This document shows positions 8,320 through 17,317 of a stretch of 64,000 nt of DNA, piece after piece. The notes beneath the pieces are model-generated. The model was not told where the DNA came from, did no database searches, and was given only the letters and a program-made list of their open reading frames with translations. Positions within the stretch are counted from its first letter, which is position 1. The number at the start of each line of letters is the position of its first letter. A program made the translations under genes and the position numbers. The stretch lies in the NCBI RefSeq assembly GCF_001584165.1, contig NZ_CP013233.1, positions 4,596,620-4,660,619 of the forward strand, in the 5' to 3' direction. The stretch is from Collimonas arenae. Its GTDB lineage: Bacteria; Pseudomonadota; Gammaproteobacteria; Burkholderiales; Burkholderiaceae_D.

Positions 8320-9690
8320 ATGAAATTACGGCAAAAAATCATCTTCCTGGCGATCGTCCCACTGATCCTGGCGTTGTGCGCCATCGCGCTGGCGGTGCGG
8401 CACCAGGCGATCTCGCTCGGCCAGCAGCAACGGGCGACGATCCAGGCCGCTTACCTGGCCAGCAAGGAAGCCGAGCTGAACCACTATGTCGCGCTGGCCA
8501 CGCGTTCGATCGCGCATCTGTACGATTCCGGCCGCAACGACCAGGCCACCCTTGACCAGGCCAAGGCGATCCTGGCCAAACTGTCGTACGGCGACGATGG
8601 TTATTTCTTTGTCTACGACATGCAAGGCAACAACCTGATGCATCCGCGCCAACCGGAACTGGTGGGCCGCAACCTGTGGGGCATGAAAGACGCCAACGGC
8701 AGCCTGACCATCCAGCACCTGATCGAACGCGCCCGCAACGGCGGTGGCTTCGAACGCTATCTGTGGACCAAGCCGTCCAGCCACCATGTCGCTCCCAAGC
8801 TCGGCTATGTCGTGCCGCTGCCGAAATGGGGCTGGATGCTCGGCACCGGCATCTATCTGGATGATGTTGACGATGCGCTCAACAAGATCGATACCCAGGT
8901 CTCCGGCAATATCCTCAGCACCATGTGGTGGATCGCCGGCATCGCCATCCTCAGCGCACTGGTGGTCGGCGCTTCCGGGCTGGTGCTGAATATCAGCGAA
9001 CACCGCGTCGCTGACGCCAAGCTGAAGGTGTTGGCGCAGCGCGTGGTGCGCTCGCAGGAGGAGGAGCGCGCCAGGCTGTCACGCGACTTGCACGATGGCA
9101 TCAGCCAGTGGCTCGTGTCGATCAAGCTGCAGGTCGAGGCCGGCATCGCCAAGCTCGACAACGGTCCGCAGCATGCCGCCGCAGCCAGGACCAACTTCGA
9201 ACGCACTGCCGGCCAACTCAACGATGTGCTGGGCGAAGTGCGCCGCATCTCGCACGACTTGCGGCCCGCCATCCTCGATGACCTGGGCCTGGCGGCAGCG
9301 CTCGGCCACCTCGGCCAGGAATGGCAGGCGCACGCCGGCACTCCGATCGATTTCAGCGTCTCCGGCAACACCGATGACATGCCCACCGTGGTCAATACAG
9401 TGCTGTTCCGCATCGCCCAGGAAGCCCTGACCAATATTGCCCGCCACGCGCAAGCCAAGCAGATCGTCATGCACTTGCAGGACGATGGACAAGCAATTAC
9501 GCTAACCGTGCACGACGATGGCGTCGGCTTTGACATGGCGCAGATCGACGGCAATCCAAAACGCGGCATCGGCCTGCGCAATATGGCGGAACGGCTGGAA
9601 GCGGTCGGCGGTAAACTGGAAGTGAGTTCATCGTCAGCGGGCACCACTGTGCTCGCCACAATCCCCCGATCCCAATTGAAAGCGGCGTAA
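8320..9690 (+). CDS. Cache-domain sensor histidine kinase (NarL-type, HisKA_3)
   Basis: A 456-residue membrane sensor kinase. TM1 is at about 7-26 and TM2 at about 203-225. The periplasmic stretch between them carries a single Cache (sCache_2) domain, including GDDGYFFVYDMQGNNLMHP (91-109) and PKWGWMLGTGIY near 168-179. The cytoplasmic part has the HisKA_3 dimerisation domain with the phospho-accepting His258 in SRDLHDGISQWL, then an HATPase_c domain with an N box (EALTNIARHAQA) and G boxes (DDGVGFD, GIGLRNMAERL). sCache domains usually bind small organic acids. The gene is divergent from cstA and 25 bp upstream of its regulator gene. A role in sensing carbon-source availability is inferred from that context. 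Confidence 0.9.
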   Translation: MKLRQKIIFLAIVPLILALCAIALAVRHQAISLGQQQRATIQAAYLASKEAELNHYVALATRSIAHLYDSGRNDQATLDQAKAILAKLSYGDDGYFFVYDMQGNNLMHPRQPELVGRNLWGMKDANGSLTIQHLIERARNGGGFERYLWTKPSSHHVAPKLGYVVPLPKWGWMLGTGIYLDDVDDALNKIDTQVSGNILSTMWWIAGIAILSALVVGASGLVLNISEHRVADAKLKVLAQRVVRSQEEERARLSRDLHDGISQWLVSIKLQVEAGIAKLDNGPQHAAAARTNFERTAGQLNDVLGEVRRISHDLRPAILDDLGLAAALGHLGQEWQAHAGTPIDFSVSGNTDDMPTVVNTVLFRIAQEALTNIARHAQAKQIVMHLQDDGQAITLTVHDDGVGFDMAQIDGNPKRGIGLRNMAERLEAVGGKLEVSSSSAGTTVLATIPRSQLKAA

Positions 9691-9715
9691 CGCTGCGCCT
9701 CACAGAAAAGAATCA

Positions 9716-10345
9716 ATGTCCGATCAACCATCCACCAAAATCATGCTGGTCGACGACCACCCGCTGGTGCGCGACGGCCTGCGCGCACGGCTGGAGGCGG
9801 TGCCGCATTTCGACATCGTAGCCGAGGCCGGCAGCGCCGAAGAAGCCTTGCAGCGCGCCGAGCAGCAGCCGATCGACCTGATCCTGATGGATATCAACCT
9901 GCGCGGCAGCATCAACGGCATCGACCTGACCGCCCGTTTTCATGTGGACTTCCCGGAAATCGCCGTGCTGATCCTGAGCATGCACGACAAGACCGAGTAC
10001 CTGATGCAGTCGGTGCAGGCCGGCGCGCGCGGCTATGTGCTCAAGGACGCACCTGGCAAGGACATCGTGCACGCGATCGAAACGGTGATTTCAGGGGGGA
10101 TCTATTACAGCGCCGCGCTGGCGCAAAAACTGGCGCGGCCAATGACGCCGGGCCAGTTGCTGACTGCGCGCGAAAGGCAGGTGCTGCAGCACATCGCGAA
10201 CGGCGAATCGAACAAGCAGATTGCCCGCGAACTGGACCTGAGCGTGCGCACCGTCGAAGCGCACCGGCTCAACATCAAGCGCAAGCTGGATATCGACGGC
10301 CAGGCGGAATTGATCAAGTTTGCGGTGGAAAACAACTTCCGATAA
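9716..10345 (+). CDS. LuxR/NarL-family response regulator
   Basis: A 209-residue two-domain response regulator. The receiver has the acidic pair in LVDDHP (residues 13-14), the phospho-acceptor Asp59 in LILMDINL and the conserved Lys in YVLKDAPG near residue 109. The C-terminal LuxR-type HTH covers about residues 145-205 (LTARERQVLQHIANGESNKQIA, then SVRTVEAHRLNIKRKL). It lies 25 bp after the kinase gene and is its cognate partner. Likely targets are the divergent cstA-ybdD genes; this is inference. Confidence 0.92.
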   Translation: MSDQPSTKIMLVDDHPLVRDGLRARLEAVPHFDIVAEAGSAEEALQRAEQQPIDLILMDINLRGSINGIDLTARFHVDFPEIAVLILSMHDKTEYLMQSVQAGARGYVLKDAPGKDIVHAIETVISGGIYYSAALAQKLARPMTPGQLLTARERQVLQHIANGESNKQIARELDLSVRTVEAHRLNIKRKLDIDGQAELIKFAVENNFR

Positions 10346-10404
10346 AAGCCGGTCCGTAAAGATTTGAATGAATTGCGCGCCCCGCCTCTACAGACACCTC
10401 ATTC

Positions 10405-10484
10405 GTCATCCCCGCGAACGCGGGGATCCAAATTGCTGAATGGGCGCACTGAAAATGGATTCTCGCGCTCGCGGGAATGACGGG
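10405..10484. repeat. REP-like inverted pair, copy 1
   Basis: GTCATCCCCGCGAACGCGGG followed by GATCCA (10405-10430) faces an inverted, slightly diverged copy (10456-10482) across a 25-bp spacer. Each arm is itself palindromic around CGCGAACGCG. Related units occur near 29317-29394, 40483-40514 and 55231-55310. A GC-rich tail containing CGCCGAGTC follows (10498-10545), and a similar tail follows copy 2. Confidence 0.85.
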
Positions 10485-10605
10485 GAGCCGAGCTGGAGAC
10501 ACCTAGTCGGGGCGCCGAGTCCGGGTCGGCCGGACGGGCAGCGAGACAAGACACGACAAGCGGAATCCCGTCTTAACTTTACGGCATCAGGACCGCAGCC
10601 GGGTT

Positions 10606-11085
10606 TTATCCCAACCGGCCTTCGGCAGCCAGTTCGCGGATGACACGCACCGTGTCGATATCGGCTTCCTGATAGGCGGAACGCCGGAATTCGTCGTAAA
10701 ACTCTTGTTCGGCCTGGGCCGCCGGCTGCAACTCAACGGCGTCGTCCTCATACTCGAAACGCACAAACAGCATTTCCGGCTCCGGTTCCTCAATCGTCAT
10801 GATCAGGTTGGAGCCGCCGATATCCTGCTGTTTTGGCACCTGGTAGCGCACCTGGAGCTGCGGCAGGTAGCTGACGATGTCGCGCACGATGACTTTGCCA
10901 TAGCGCAACTCACGCGTGACCGACTGCATCGACTGCTCGGATAGCTGGCAGTCGTCGAGATGCTCGACAAACAACATCGGCTGTTCGGCGCGCATGACCA
11001 GCCCGCGCCACAATTGCTCGCGCGTCAAGGTGTCGATCAGCGGGTTGAGGGGATCGTTGATTTCGATCAGATGGCTGAATTTCAT
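10606..11085 (-). CDS. SRPBCC family protein (DUF1857, AtaL-like)
   Basis: A 159-residue soluble protein that looks like the DUF1857/AtaL-like branch of the SRPBCC (START-like) fold, whose members bind hydrophobic ligands in a helix-grip cavity. The N-terminal segment (SHLIEINDPLNPLIDTLTREQLWRGLVMRAEQP, 4-36) matches the family, and the acidic middle region (EEPEPEMLFVRFEYED) fits strands of the fold. The ATG at 11085 begins the recognisable domain; longer upstream extensions add non-conserved residues. No operon partner is visible. Its biological role is unknown. Confidence 0.75.
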   Translation of the reverse strand: MKFSHLIEINDPLNPLIDTLTREQLWRGLVMRAEQPMLFVEHLDDCQLSEQSMQSVTRELRYGKVIVRDIVSYLPQLQVRYQVPKQQDIGGSNLIMTIEEPEPEMLFVRFEYEDDAVELQPAAQAEQEFYDEFRRSAYQEADIDTVRVIRELAAEGRLG

Positions 11086-11229
11086 GGCATGTCCGGCAAA
11101 TGGGTTGATGACGAATTGTCCCATATTCGGCGGCCTAGCTGGGGCAAGACGGTAAGCAGGGTCGCAGCACTCCCACACTGTTAAAATACAGCGCTTTGCT
11201 CCTTCCGGCTTGTCGCTGTCTTGTCACTT

Positions 11230-13292
11230 ATGTCGTCTACCCCCAATTTCGGTCTGAATGCTCCCCAACGGGAAGCCGTCAAGTATCTTGACGGCCCCTG
11301 CCTGGTGCTGGCCGGCGCCGGTTCGGGCAAAACGCGCGTGATCACGCAGAAAATCCAGCACTTGATCGAGGATTGCGGCTACGACGCCAAGCATATCGCC
11401 GCGCTGACCTTTACCAACAAGGCGGCTACCGAAATGCAGGAGCGGATCGCCAAGCTGCTCAAGGATCCGAAACAGGCCAAGCACATCACGGTCAGCACCT
11501 TTCATTCGCTCGGGTCAAGATCCTGCGCCAGGAAGCGCGCGAACTGGGCCTGAAAGACCGTTTCTCGATCATGGACAGCGACGATTGCTTTTCAATCGTG
11601 CAAGACCTGGCCATTACCACCGATAAACAACTGATCCGCCGCATCCAGACCGCCATGTCGCTGTGGAAAAACGGCCTGGTAGATCCAGAACAGGCCATCA
11701 AGCAGGCGGTCACTGAAGACGAAGCCCAGGCCGCGCGCATCTACCGCAGCTATGTGGCGACACTGGCGGCCTACCAGGCGGTGGATTTCGATGATCTCAT
11801 CCGGTTGCCGGTGGAACTGTTCCGCAGCAATGAAACGGTGCGCGACAAATGGCAGCGCCGCCTGCGCTATCTGCTGGTCGATGAATATCAGGACACCAAC
11901 ACCTGCCAGTACGAACTGGTCAAGTTGCTGGTGACCGGGCTCGGCAAGAAACCGATGTTTACCGCGGTGGGCGACGACGACCAGGCGATCTACGCCTGGC
12001 GCGGCGCCACCATCGAAAACCTGAAAACCCTGCAGGTCGATTTCCCCGACCTGAAAGTCATCAAGCTGGAACAGAATTACCGTTCCTCGACCCGCATCCT
12101 GCAAGCCGCCAACGCGGTGATCGGCAACAACCCCAAGCTGTTCGACAAGAAGCTGTGGTCGGAACACGGCCTGGGCGATCCGATCAAGGTGATGGGCATG
12201 GAAGATGACGAGAAAGAGGCGGAGCAGGTGGCGATCATGCTGTCGGCACACCGCTTCGAGCGACGCGCCAAGTTCTCCGATTACGCCATCCTGTACCGCG
12301 GCAACCACCAATCGCGAATTTTTGAAAAAGCGCTGCGGCGCGAACGCATCCCGTACACGATGTCGGGCGGCCAAAGTTTCTTCGACCGCGCCGAAATCAA
12401 GGACATCATCAGTTACCTGCGCCTGATCGCCAACGAAGACGACGATCCGGCCTTCATCCGCGCCATCACCACGCCCAAGCGCGGCGTTGGTCAGGCCACG
12501 CTGGAGGTGCTGGGCACAGTGGCCGGCCAATGGCAGTGCTCGCTGTTCGAAGCCGTGTTCAAAGGCGGCATCGAAGCCAAGCTGACCGACCGCCAGCTGT
12601 ATCCGCTGCGCGAATTCTGCCATTTCATCAACCAGCTGGAAGCGCGCGCCAGCCGCGTCGGCCCGGCTGGCAGCGGCGAAAATGCGGCGGCGGTGCTGGA
12701 TGACATGATGAAGGAAATCAATTACGAGCATTACCTGTACGACAGCTTCGACGACCGCGCCGCGCAAGGCAAATGGCAAAACGTGCTGGACTTCACCAAC
12801 TGGCTGAAGGAAAAGGGCAACGGCGGCAAGGAAGGCGACGGCGACGAGCGCAATCTGCTGGAACTGACCCAGATGGTGGCGCTGATGTCGATGCTGGAAG
12901 GGCGCGACGAAGAACCGGATGCGGTGCGCATGTCGACCCTGCACGCCTCCAAAGGGCTGGAATACCCGCACGTCTTCCTTATCGGCGTCGAAGAGGGCAT
13001 CCTGCCGCACAAGGGCGATCCGGACGCGCCGCCCGAGACCATCGCCGCCCGCATCGAGGAAGAACGACGCCTGATGTACGTCGGCATCACACGCGCCCAG
13101 CGCAGCCTGCATGTCAGCTGGTGCAAGAAGCGCAAGCGCGCCGGCGAATCGATCCATTGCGAGATATCGCGCTTCGTCAAGGAAATGCGGCTCGACGAGG
13201 GCGACGCAGTGCCGACCGAAGCCGAACAGATCACGCCGCAGAACCGCCTGGCCAGTTTGAAGGCATTGTTGCAGAAGCCGCGAGCGGCGTGA
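11230..13292 (+). pseudogene. rep: ATP-dependent DNA helicase Rep, broken by one missing base
   Basis: UvrD/Rep-type superfamily 1 helicase. Rep unwinds DNA 3' to 5' and helps forks pass protein barriers. The first frame (11230-11514) carries Walker [10 protein letters not shown] and motif Ia [12 protein letters not shown], ending in STFHSLG. From there the protein continues in the next frame ([12 protein letters not shown]...), with motif II VDEYQDTN, motif III GDDDQAIYAWRGA, motif IV EQNYRSS and motifs V/VI (TLHASKGLEYPHVFLIG, YVGITRAQ). Restoring one G in the GGG at 11512-11514 rejoins both frames into about 687 residues, the normal Rep length. The ATG at 11230 gives [10 protein letters not shown]. 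Since everything else is conserved, a sequencing error is more likely than real decay. Confidence 0.9.
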
Positions 13293-13398
13293 GATGATAG
13301 GCAAGTCAGGACGCACCGCGAATCTTGCGGTCGGCCCAAAATGCATGCCGGTTCCAGCCTGTACGGAACCGCAACACTTACTTCAGGAGTAGCACACC

Positions 13399-13689
13399 AT
13401 GACCATCGACAATATCAAGGCATCACTGCAAAAGCTCCACACCACGCTGGAAAGCAACGGTACAGTCGATAATGAACTGAAGGAACTGCTGCAAAAGCTG
13501 GATATCGACATCCAGGACCTGCTCAAAAAAGATGCAGCAGACATCGCCGCCAAAGCGCCGGAACCCGATCTGCGCTCGGAATTGGTGGAACGCGCGCAAG
13601 GCATTTCGGCGCGGCTGGCAGTGAAACATCCGCATCTGGAACCGGTATTGCGCGAAATCGCCGATACACTGACCAATATGGGTATCTGA
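13399..13689 (+). CDS. DUF4404 family small coiled protein
   Basis: A 96-residue, mostly helical, acidic cytoplasmic protein that matches the DUF4404 family: an N-terminal helix pair (NIKASLQKLHTTLES, NELKELLQKLDIDIQDLL) followed by a C-terminal helix with ARLAVKHPHLEPVLREIADTLTNMGI. Family length is about 85-100. The ATG has the ribosome site TTCAGGAG seven bases upstream. Function is unknown. It sits alone between rep and rdgC on the same strand. Confidence 0.8.
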   Translation: MTIDNIKASLQKLHTTLESNGTVDNELKELLQKLDIDIQDLLKKDAADIAAKAPEPDLRSELVERAQGISARLAVKHPHLEPVLREIADTLTNMGI

Positions 13690-13852
13690 TCATCCCGTCA
13701 ATTTAACTTTGCAGGCTGGATTGGCCTCGCGCGACCTGGCCTGCAACTGCTGCTTCAAACTTCCCGTTTAACCGATTTGGGCACAGCATAATCGCCGCAC
13801 GATGTGTGGCCATGAAGCCGTGCCTGCGATTGCTTTATTTTATTGGAACGCC

Positions 13853-14758
13853 ATGTGGTTTAAAAATCTCCAAATTTTCCGAATTCCCGCTCCGTGGGCC
13901 ATCTCCGCAGAACAATTGGAAGCCTTCCTGGCACCGCAGGCTTTCGCCAAGTGCAGCAGTCTGGAATTGCAAAGCCAGGGCTGGCTGTCGCCGCGCGAGA
14001 ACGGCATGCTGGTGCATACCGTCAATCGCCAGATGATGATCCTGCTTGGCACTGAAAAGAAATTGTTGCCGGCCACCGTCGTCAACCAGGTCACCAAGGC
14101 GCGCGCCGCCGAGATTGAAGAGCAGCAAGGCTTTGCGCCCGGCCGCAAGCAGCTCAAGGACCTCAAGGAACAAATCACCGACGAACTGCTGCCGCGCGCG
14201 TTCAGCATCCAGCGCAATACCTGGGTCTGGATCGATCCGGTCAACGGTTGGCTGGTGATCGACGCCGCCAGCCCGACCAAGGCCGAGGAAATCCTCAAGC
14301 TGCTGCTGGCATCGGTCGATAAATTGCAGATTTCCGGCCTGCGCACCGCGCACTCGCCGCTGACCTCGATGACCAACTGGCTGGCATCGGATGAAGCGCC
14401 GCACGGCTTCACCGTTGACCAGGACACCGAACTGCGCGCCACCGGCGAGGGCAAGGCCACCGTCCGCTACGTACGCCACACCATCGAAGCCGACGACGTC
14501 CGGCGCCACATCGCCGCCGGCAAGCAATGCACGCGCCTGGCCATGACCTGGGCCGACCACATTTCCTTCGTCCTGACCGAATCCTTGGCAATCAAACGCA
14601 TCGCGCCGCTGGACGTCCTGAAAGAAGGCAACGACACCAGCAGCAAGAACGACGACGAACGTTTCGATTCCGACATGATGCTGATGACCGGCGAACTAAG
14701 CAAGATGCTCAACGACCTGGTATTTGCATTAGGCGGCGAAGCCCAAGCCCTAAGTTAA
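13853..14758 (+). CDS. rdgC: recombination-associated protein RdgC
   Basis: A 301-residue nucleoid-associated protein that forms a ring dimer around double-stranded DNA and moderates RecA activity at forks. The N-terminus ([11 protein letters not shown]) and motifs such as [22 protein letters not shown] and [21 protein letters not shown] are typical of RdgC. The length matches the family (about 300). I chose ATG 13853, preceded by TTGGAACG, over an upstream in-frame start that would add 17 residues outside the family. It is convergent with the diguanylate cyclase gene, with a dispersed repeat element between them. Confidence 0.95.
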   Translation: MWFKNLQIFRIPAPWAISAEQLEAFLAPQAFAKCSSLELQSQGWLSPRENGMLVHTVNRQMMILLGTEKKLLPATVVNQVTKARAAEIEEQQGFAPGRKQLKDLKEQITDELLPRAFSIQRNTWVWIDPVNGWLVIDAASPTKAEEILKLLLASVDKLQISGLRTAHSPLTSMTNWLASDEAPHGFTVDQDTELRATGEGKATVRYVRHTIEADDVRRHIAAGKQCTRLAMTWADHISFVLTESLAIKRIAPLDVLKEGNDTSSKNDDERFDSDMMLMTGELSKMLNDLVFALGGEAQALS

Positions 14759-14781
14759 AAACAAGTTTTAACAGCCGGCAA

Positions 14782-14899
14782 GGGGCTCTGCAGAAGCGTA
14801 GCGAGCCCGTCAATGTCAGCGCGAGAAGCGCAGCCGTACGAAAGTACGGTGAGCATCACAGCGTTGAGATTGCCGGGCGCAGTAGCTTATGCAGAGTCC
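14782..14899 (+). repeat. 118-bp dispersed element with terminal inverted repeats, copy A
   Basis: Its ends are inverted (GGGGCTCTGCA at 14782, TGCAGAGTCC ending at 14899). Internal blocks CGTAGCGAGC, GAGAAGCGC, a GTAC-centred hairpin (14834-14849), GAGCATC and GCGCAGTAG recur at identical spacing in a second element at 46877-46993. About three quarters of the 89 core positions are identical by eye with no gap. It lies between the convergent rdgC and diguanylate cyclase genes. It contains no open frame. Confidence 0.8.
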
Positions 14900-14901
14900 A
14901 A

Positions 14902-16031
14902 CTAGAACGCGCGGATGGTGGTGCCGTCGCTTGAGGTATCGAAACTGTCAGGGCTGATCATGACGCGATTGCGCCCAGCCGATTTGGCCGCGTACAGGGC
15001 CATGTCGGCACGCTGAAATGCAGCGTCGATGGTTTCCCCCGGACGGAAATCGGTAATCCCGATCGAAGCAGTCAGCACAATGCCTTGTCCAAACTTGCTC
15101 CAATCGTAGACTTCAGTTTCGGCGCAGATGCGGTCGAGCGCAGTCACGCCTTCACTGACCGTGGTACCGGTCAGCACCAGTACGAATTCATCGCCGCCAT
15201 AACGGGCAAAGTGGTCGCTCAAGCGCATTTCATTGCGCACGATCTCGACGAAGGTCTTGAGCACCATATCGCCGGCTGCATGGCCGAAATTGTCATTGAC
15301 TGACTTGAAGCCGTCCAGATCAAGGATGGCGATGCAGAACGGCGTACCGCCGCGCTGGAAGCGCTTCTGTTCGACCGCCAGAATTTCCATCAGCGAACGA
15401 CGGTTCTCGATGTTGGTCAGTTCGTCGCGCGTGGCCAGTTCCTGCACCCGCTTCATGGCCTGCACCAGCTGCTGGTTCTTCTCGGTCATCTTGCGCTGCA
15501 TGCGGCTCAGCATGTTGGCCAGGTAGATGCAACGCCCCAGAGTCAGGATGAAGGACAGGCAAACCAGCAGCTGGCTGAAATTGGTGGCGACCGGGAAGCT
15601 CAAGTGCGACCCCATCACACTGAAGGCCAGCACAAGCGCCAGCGAACCGATCAGCCAGCTGACCACGTACCAGAAGGTACTCAGTCCCAATACCCGAAGC
15701 CGTAGATAATGAAGAAATTGATCAGGAACAGATAGCCAACATGAGGCGCCATGATCATGAAAGCGGTCTGCATCAACAGCGCCGTCACCATCTGCGGAAA
15801 CATCATGCTGGGATATTTGTAGCGACGATTGACTCCGCTGCGGATCAGCAAATAGAAGATGCCGTTGACGATCACCACGACCATGCCATACAGCAGCGCA
15901 ATCTCCGGCTCGATTACCCCGGCACGCGAAAATCCCCATAGCAGCAATGTATCCAGCAAGCCGCTCAAGGCGACGCGGGCAACCATGCCAAGCGCCATCG
16001 CATTGAATTCTCTTGAACGTTGCTGTGTCAT
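14902..16031 (-). pseudogene. membrane diguanylate cyclase (GGDEF), broken by one missing base
   Basis: Produces the second messenger cyclic di-GMP from GTP at the inner membrane. The N-terminal part (from ATG 16031, preceded by AGGAAATCGG) encodes about six hydrophobic segments and ends in FFIIYGFG. The reading then moves by one frame to VLGLSTFWYVVSWLIG and a full GGDEF domain: active-site GGDEF intact (RYGGDEFVLV), and an RxxD inhibitory I-site (RLSD) exactly five residues ahead of it. Adding one base to the CCC at 15693-15695 (GGG on the coding strand) joins the halves into about 376 residues. The domain shows no other decay, so a sequence error is the likeliest cause. Confidence 0.85.
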
Positions 16032-16366
16032 GTACCCGATTTCCTGTAGGTTGCCATTTGTTTTTCTAGTTTGATTGGCAACAAGCAGCCACGCGTAACA
16101 GACACCAATGCATTTTTCCAGCGAAATGGATGCGGGATGTATTTCCATGCAAAAACATTAGCGCTAAATCTTCTGGCATTCGCATATTCGCATGGATGCG
16201 GGATTGTTAAGTTATCTATCAAAATTATTGCACTACAGATATTCTATAGCTTACTGGCTATTTAAGTTACATCTTCCATCGATAGTAAACCCGCAGGCGG
16301 GTGTCGGCATGGCGGAATGAAAACTTTTTTAGAGGCTGTTTTTCCCGCTTAAAGGATTAAGGAAGC
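16032..16366. other. 335-bp AT-rich gap, divergent promoter region
   Basis: Separates the diguanylate cyclase (minus) from the small plus-strand gene at 16367, so it must hold both promoters. The direct repeat GGATGCGGGAT occurs near 16127 and 16193. No open frame of note and no stable hairpin were seen. Confidence 0.5.
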
Positions 16367-16891
16367 ATGAGAGTCATTATTTTATTGTTAGTTGCCATCG
16401 GGATAGGTGGTTGGTATTGGAATCGTCAAAATACCATCGACGAGGAAAGCGTCAACCGCTTTTACGATACCGCCACCGAACATATCCTGAACGGCCGCAG
16501 CAAGGCGCTGTGCGCGATGATGACCAAGGATTTTACCCGTACCGGAGTCAATTCCACCAGCCAGGGACGGATTCAGGAGAACGCCGACAAGGAAGAGTCC
16601 TGCGACAAATTCGACAAGATGTTTACCTCGCTGGCCCAGGCCGGACGGCAGACCGGCGGCCAGATGTCGACCAACTACCAGGTCTCCATCGACCATATCG
16701 ACATCGCCCCTGACCGCAAGAGCGCAGAGGTAAAGGTCTCGACCCAGATCAGCATGGCGGTCGGCCCGATCGGCCGGATCGCCGAAACCAGGGACAAGAG
16801 TACCGAAACGCTGGTGATCCGCAATGGCAAGCTGCTGTTGCAAAAATCGGAAGGAAGTTCGATCACGCGCACTATCGGCGATCGCTTTTGA
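16367..16891 (+). CDS. uncharacterised membrane-anchored or exported protein
   Basis: A 174-residue protein I do not recognise. Residues 1-18 are a hydrophobic anchor or uncleaved signal (MRVIILLLVAIGIGGWYW). The remaining soluble part (about 25-170) alternates helix and strand in a way that suggests an NTF2-like or Cys-linked fold with Cys49 and Cys80 as the only cysteines. ATG 16367 has AAGGAAG six bases upstream. It is followed by the tRNA region on the opposite strand and has no operon partner. Confidence 0.65.
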   Translation: MRVIILLLVAIGIGGWYWNRQNTIDEESVNRFYDTATEHILNGRSKALCAMMTKDFTRTGVNSTSQGRIQENADKEESCDKFDKMFTSLAQAGRQTGGQMSTNYQVSIDHIDIAPDRKSAEVKVSTQISMAVGPIGRIAETRDKSTETLVIRNGKLLLQKSEGSSITRTIGDRF

Positions 16892-16915
16892 GATGAATTG
16901 GACTTACAAATAAAA

Positions 16916-16936
16916 ACGCCCGCTTGCGCGGGCATT
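16916..16936 (-). terminator. duplicate terminator hairpin
   Basis: GCCCGC-TTGC-GCGGGC stem with A residues on the left, so on the minus strand the stem is followed by a T run. It is identical to the one beside tRNA-Asp and belongs to the duplicated block. Confidence 0.7.
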
Positions 16937-17099
16937 TGTATTCTTGGCGGAGTGGACGGGACTCGCCTACATGCTGCAGGCCGCTGCTGCGCTTGCAAGC
17001 GCAGCCCTTCGCGTCCGCCGGAAGCCGCGCAGGCGGCTTCCTCCACCCCGCAGAGCGATATTCCCGCACACGGGAATATGAAACTGGACGTATAAATAA

Positions 17100-17121
17100 A
17101 AACGCCCGCTTGCGCGGGCAT
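17100..17121 (-). terminator. terminator of the tRNA-Val/tRNA-Asp transcript
   Basis: GCCCGC-TTGC-GCGGGC (17104-17119) followed on the minus strand by five T residues. It lies ten bases beyond the CCA end of tRNA-Asp. Confidence 0.8.
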
Positions 17122-17130
17122 TTGTATTCT

Positions 17131-17207
17131 TGGCGGAGTGGACGGGACTCGAACCCGCGACCCCCGGCGTGACAGGCCGGTATTCTAACCAACTGAACTA
17201 CCACTCC
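17131..17207 (-). tRNA. tRNA-Asp (GTC)
   Basis: A 77-base cloverleaf on the minus strand. The acceptor stem GGAGTGG pairs with CCACTCC, the CCA end is encoded, the T loop is GGTTCGAGTCC, and the anticodon loop CCTGTCACG gives GTC for aspartate. It is the second gene of a tRNA-Val/tRNA-Asp pair with 34 bases between them, read toward the terminator at 17100-17121. Confidence 0.96.
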
Positions 17208-17241
17208 TAAACTGCACTTCATTTACGATCGTCTGGCTACT

Positions 17242-17317
17242 TGGTGGGTGCTGAGAGGCTCGAACTCCCGACCTACGCCTTGTAAGGGCGCCGCTCTACC
17301 AACTGAGCTAAGCACCC
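17242..17317 (-). tRNA. tRNA-Val (TAC)
   Basis: A 76-base cloverleaf on the minus strand with acceptor GGGTGCT/AGCACCC, encoded CCA, D arm GCTCAGTTGGTAGAGC, T arm with GAGTTCGAGCC, and anticodon loop CCTTACAAG giving TAC for valine. Upstream partner of tRNA-Asp in one transcript. Confidence 0.96.

Larger units (their letters stand above)
16900..17152. repeat. direct repeat duplicating the tRNA-Asp 3' end and its terminator
   Basis: A block of about 60 bp (16908-16965) containing the terminator stem and the last 21 bases of tRNA-Asp, CCA included, recurs at 17090-17152, where it is joined to the complete tRNA. Between the copies lie about 120 bp of unrelated GC-rich sequence with several hairpins (for example GCTGCGCTTGC/GCAAGCGCAGC near 16985-17007). 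The pattern is what a recombination event at a tRNA 3' end would leave. Confidence 0.75.

Noticed and set aside
11512..11514. Programmed ribosomal frameshift in rep
   Set aside because: No slippery heptamer or downstream structure is evident. The same kind of break occurs in unrelated genes, and rep is not known to use frameshifting.
11592..13346. Open frame of 584 codons opposite rep
   Set aside because: Antisense shadow; composition is His/Gln/Arg-rich as in other high-GC shadows.
16900..17152. CRISPR array
   Set aside because: Only two repeat copies with unequal, structured spacing; they are explained by the tRNA duplication. No other array-like pattern exists in the window.
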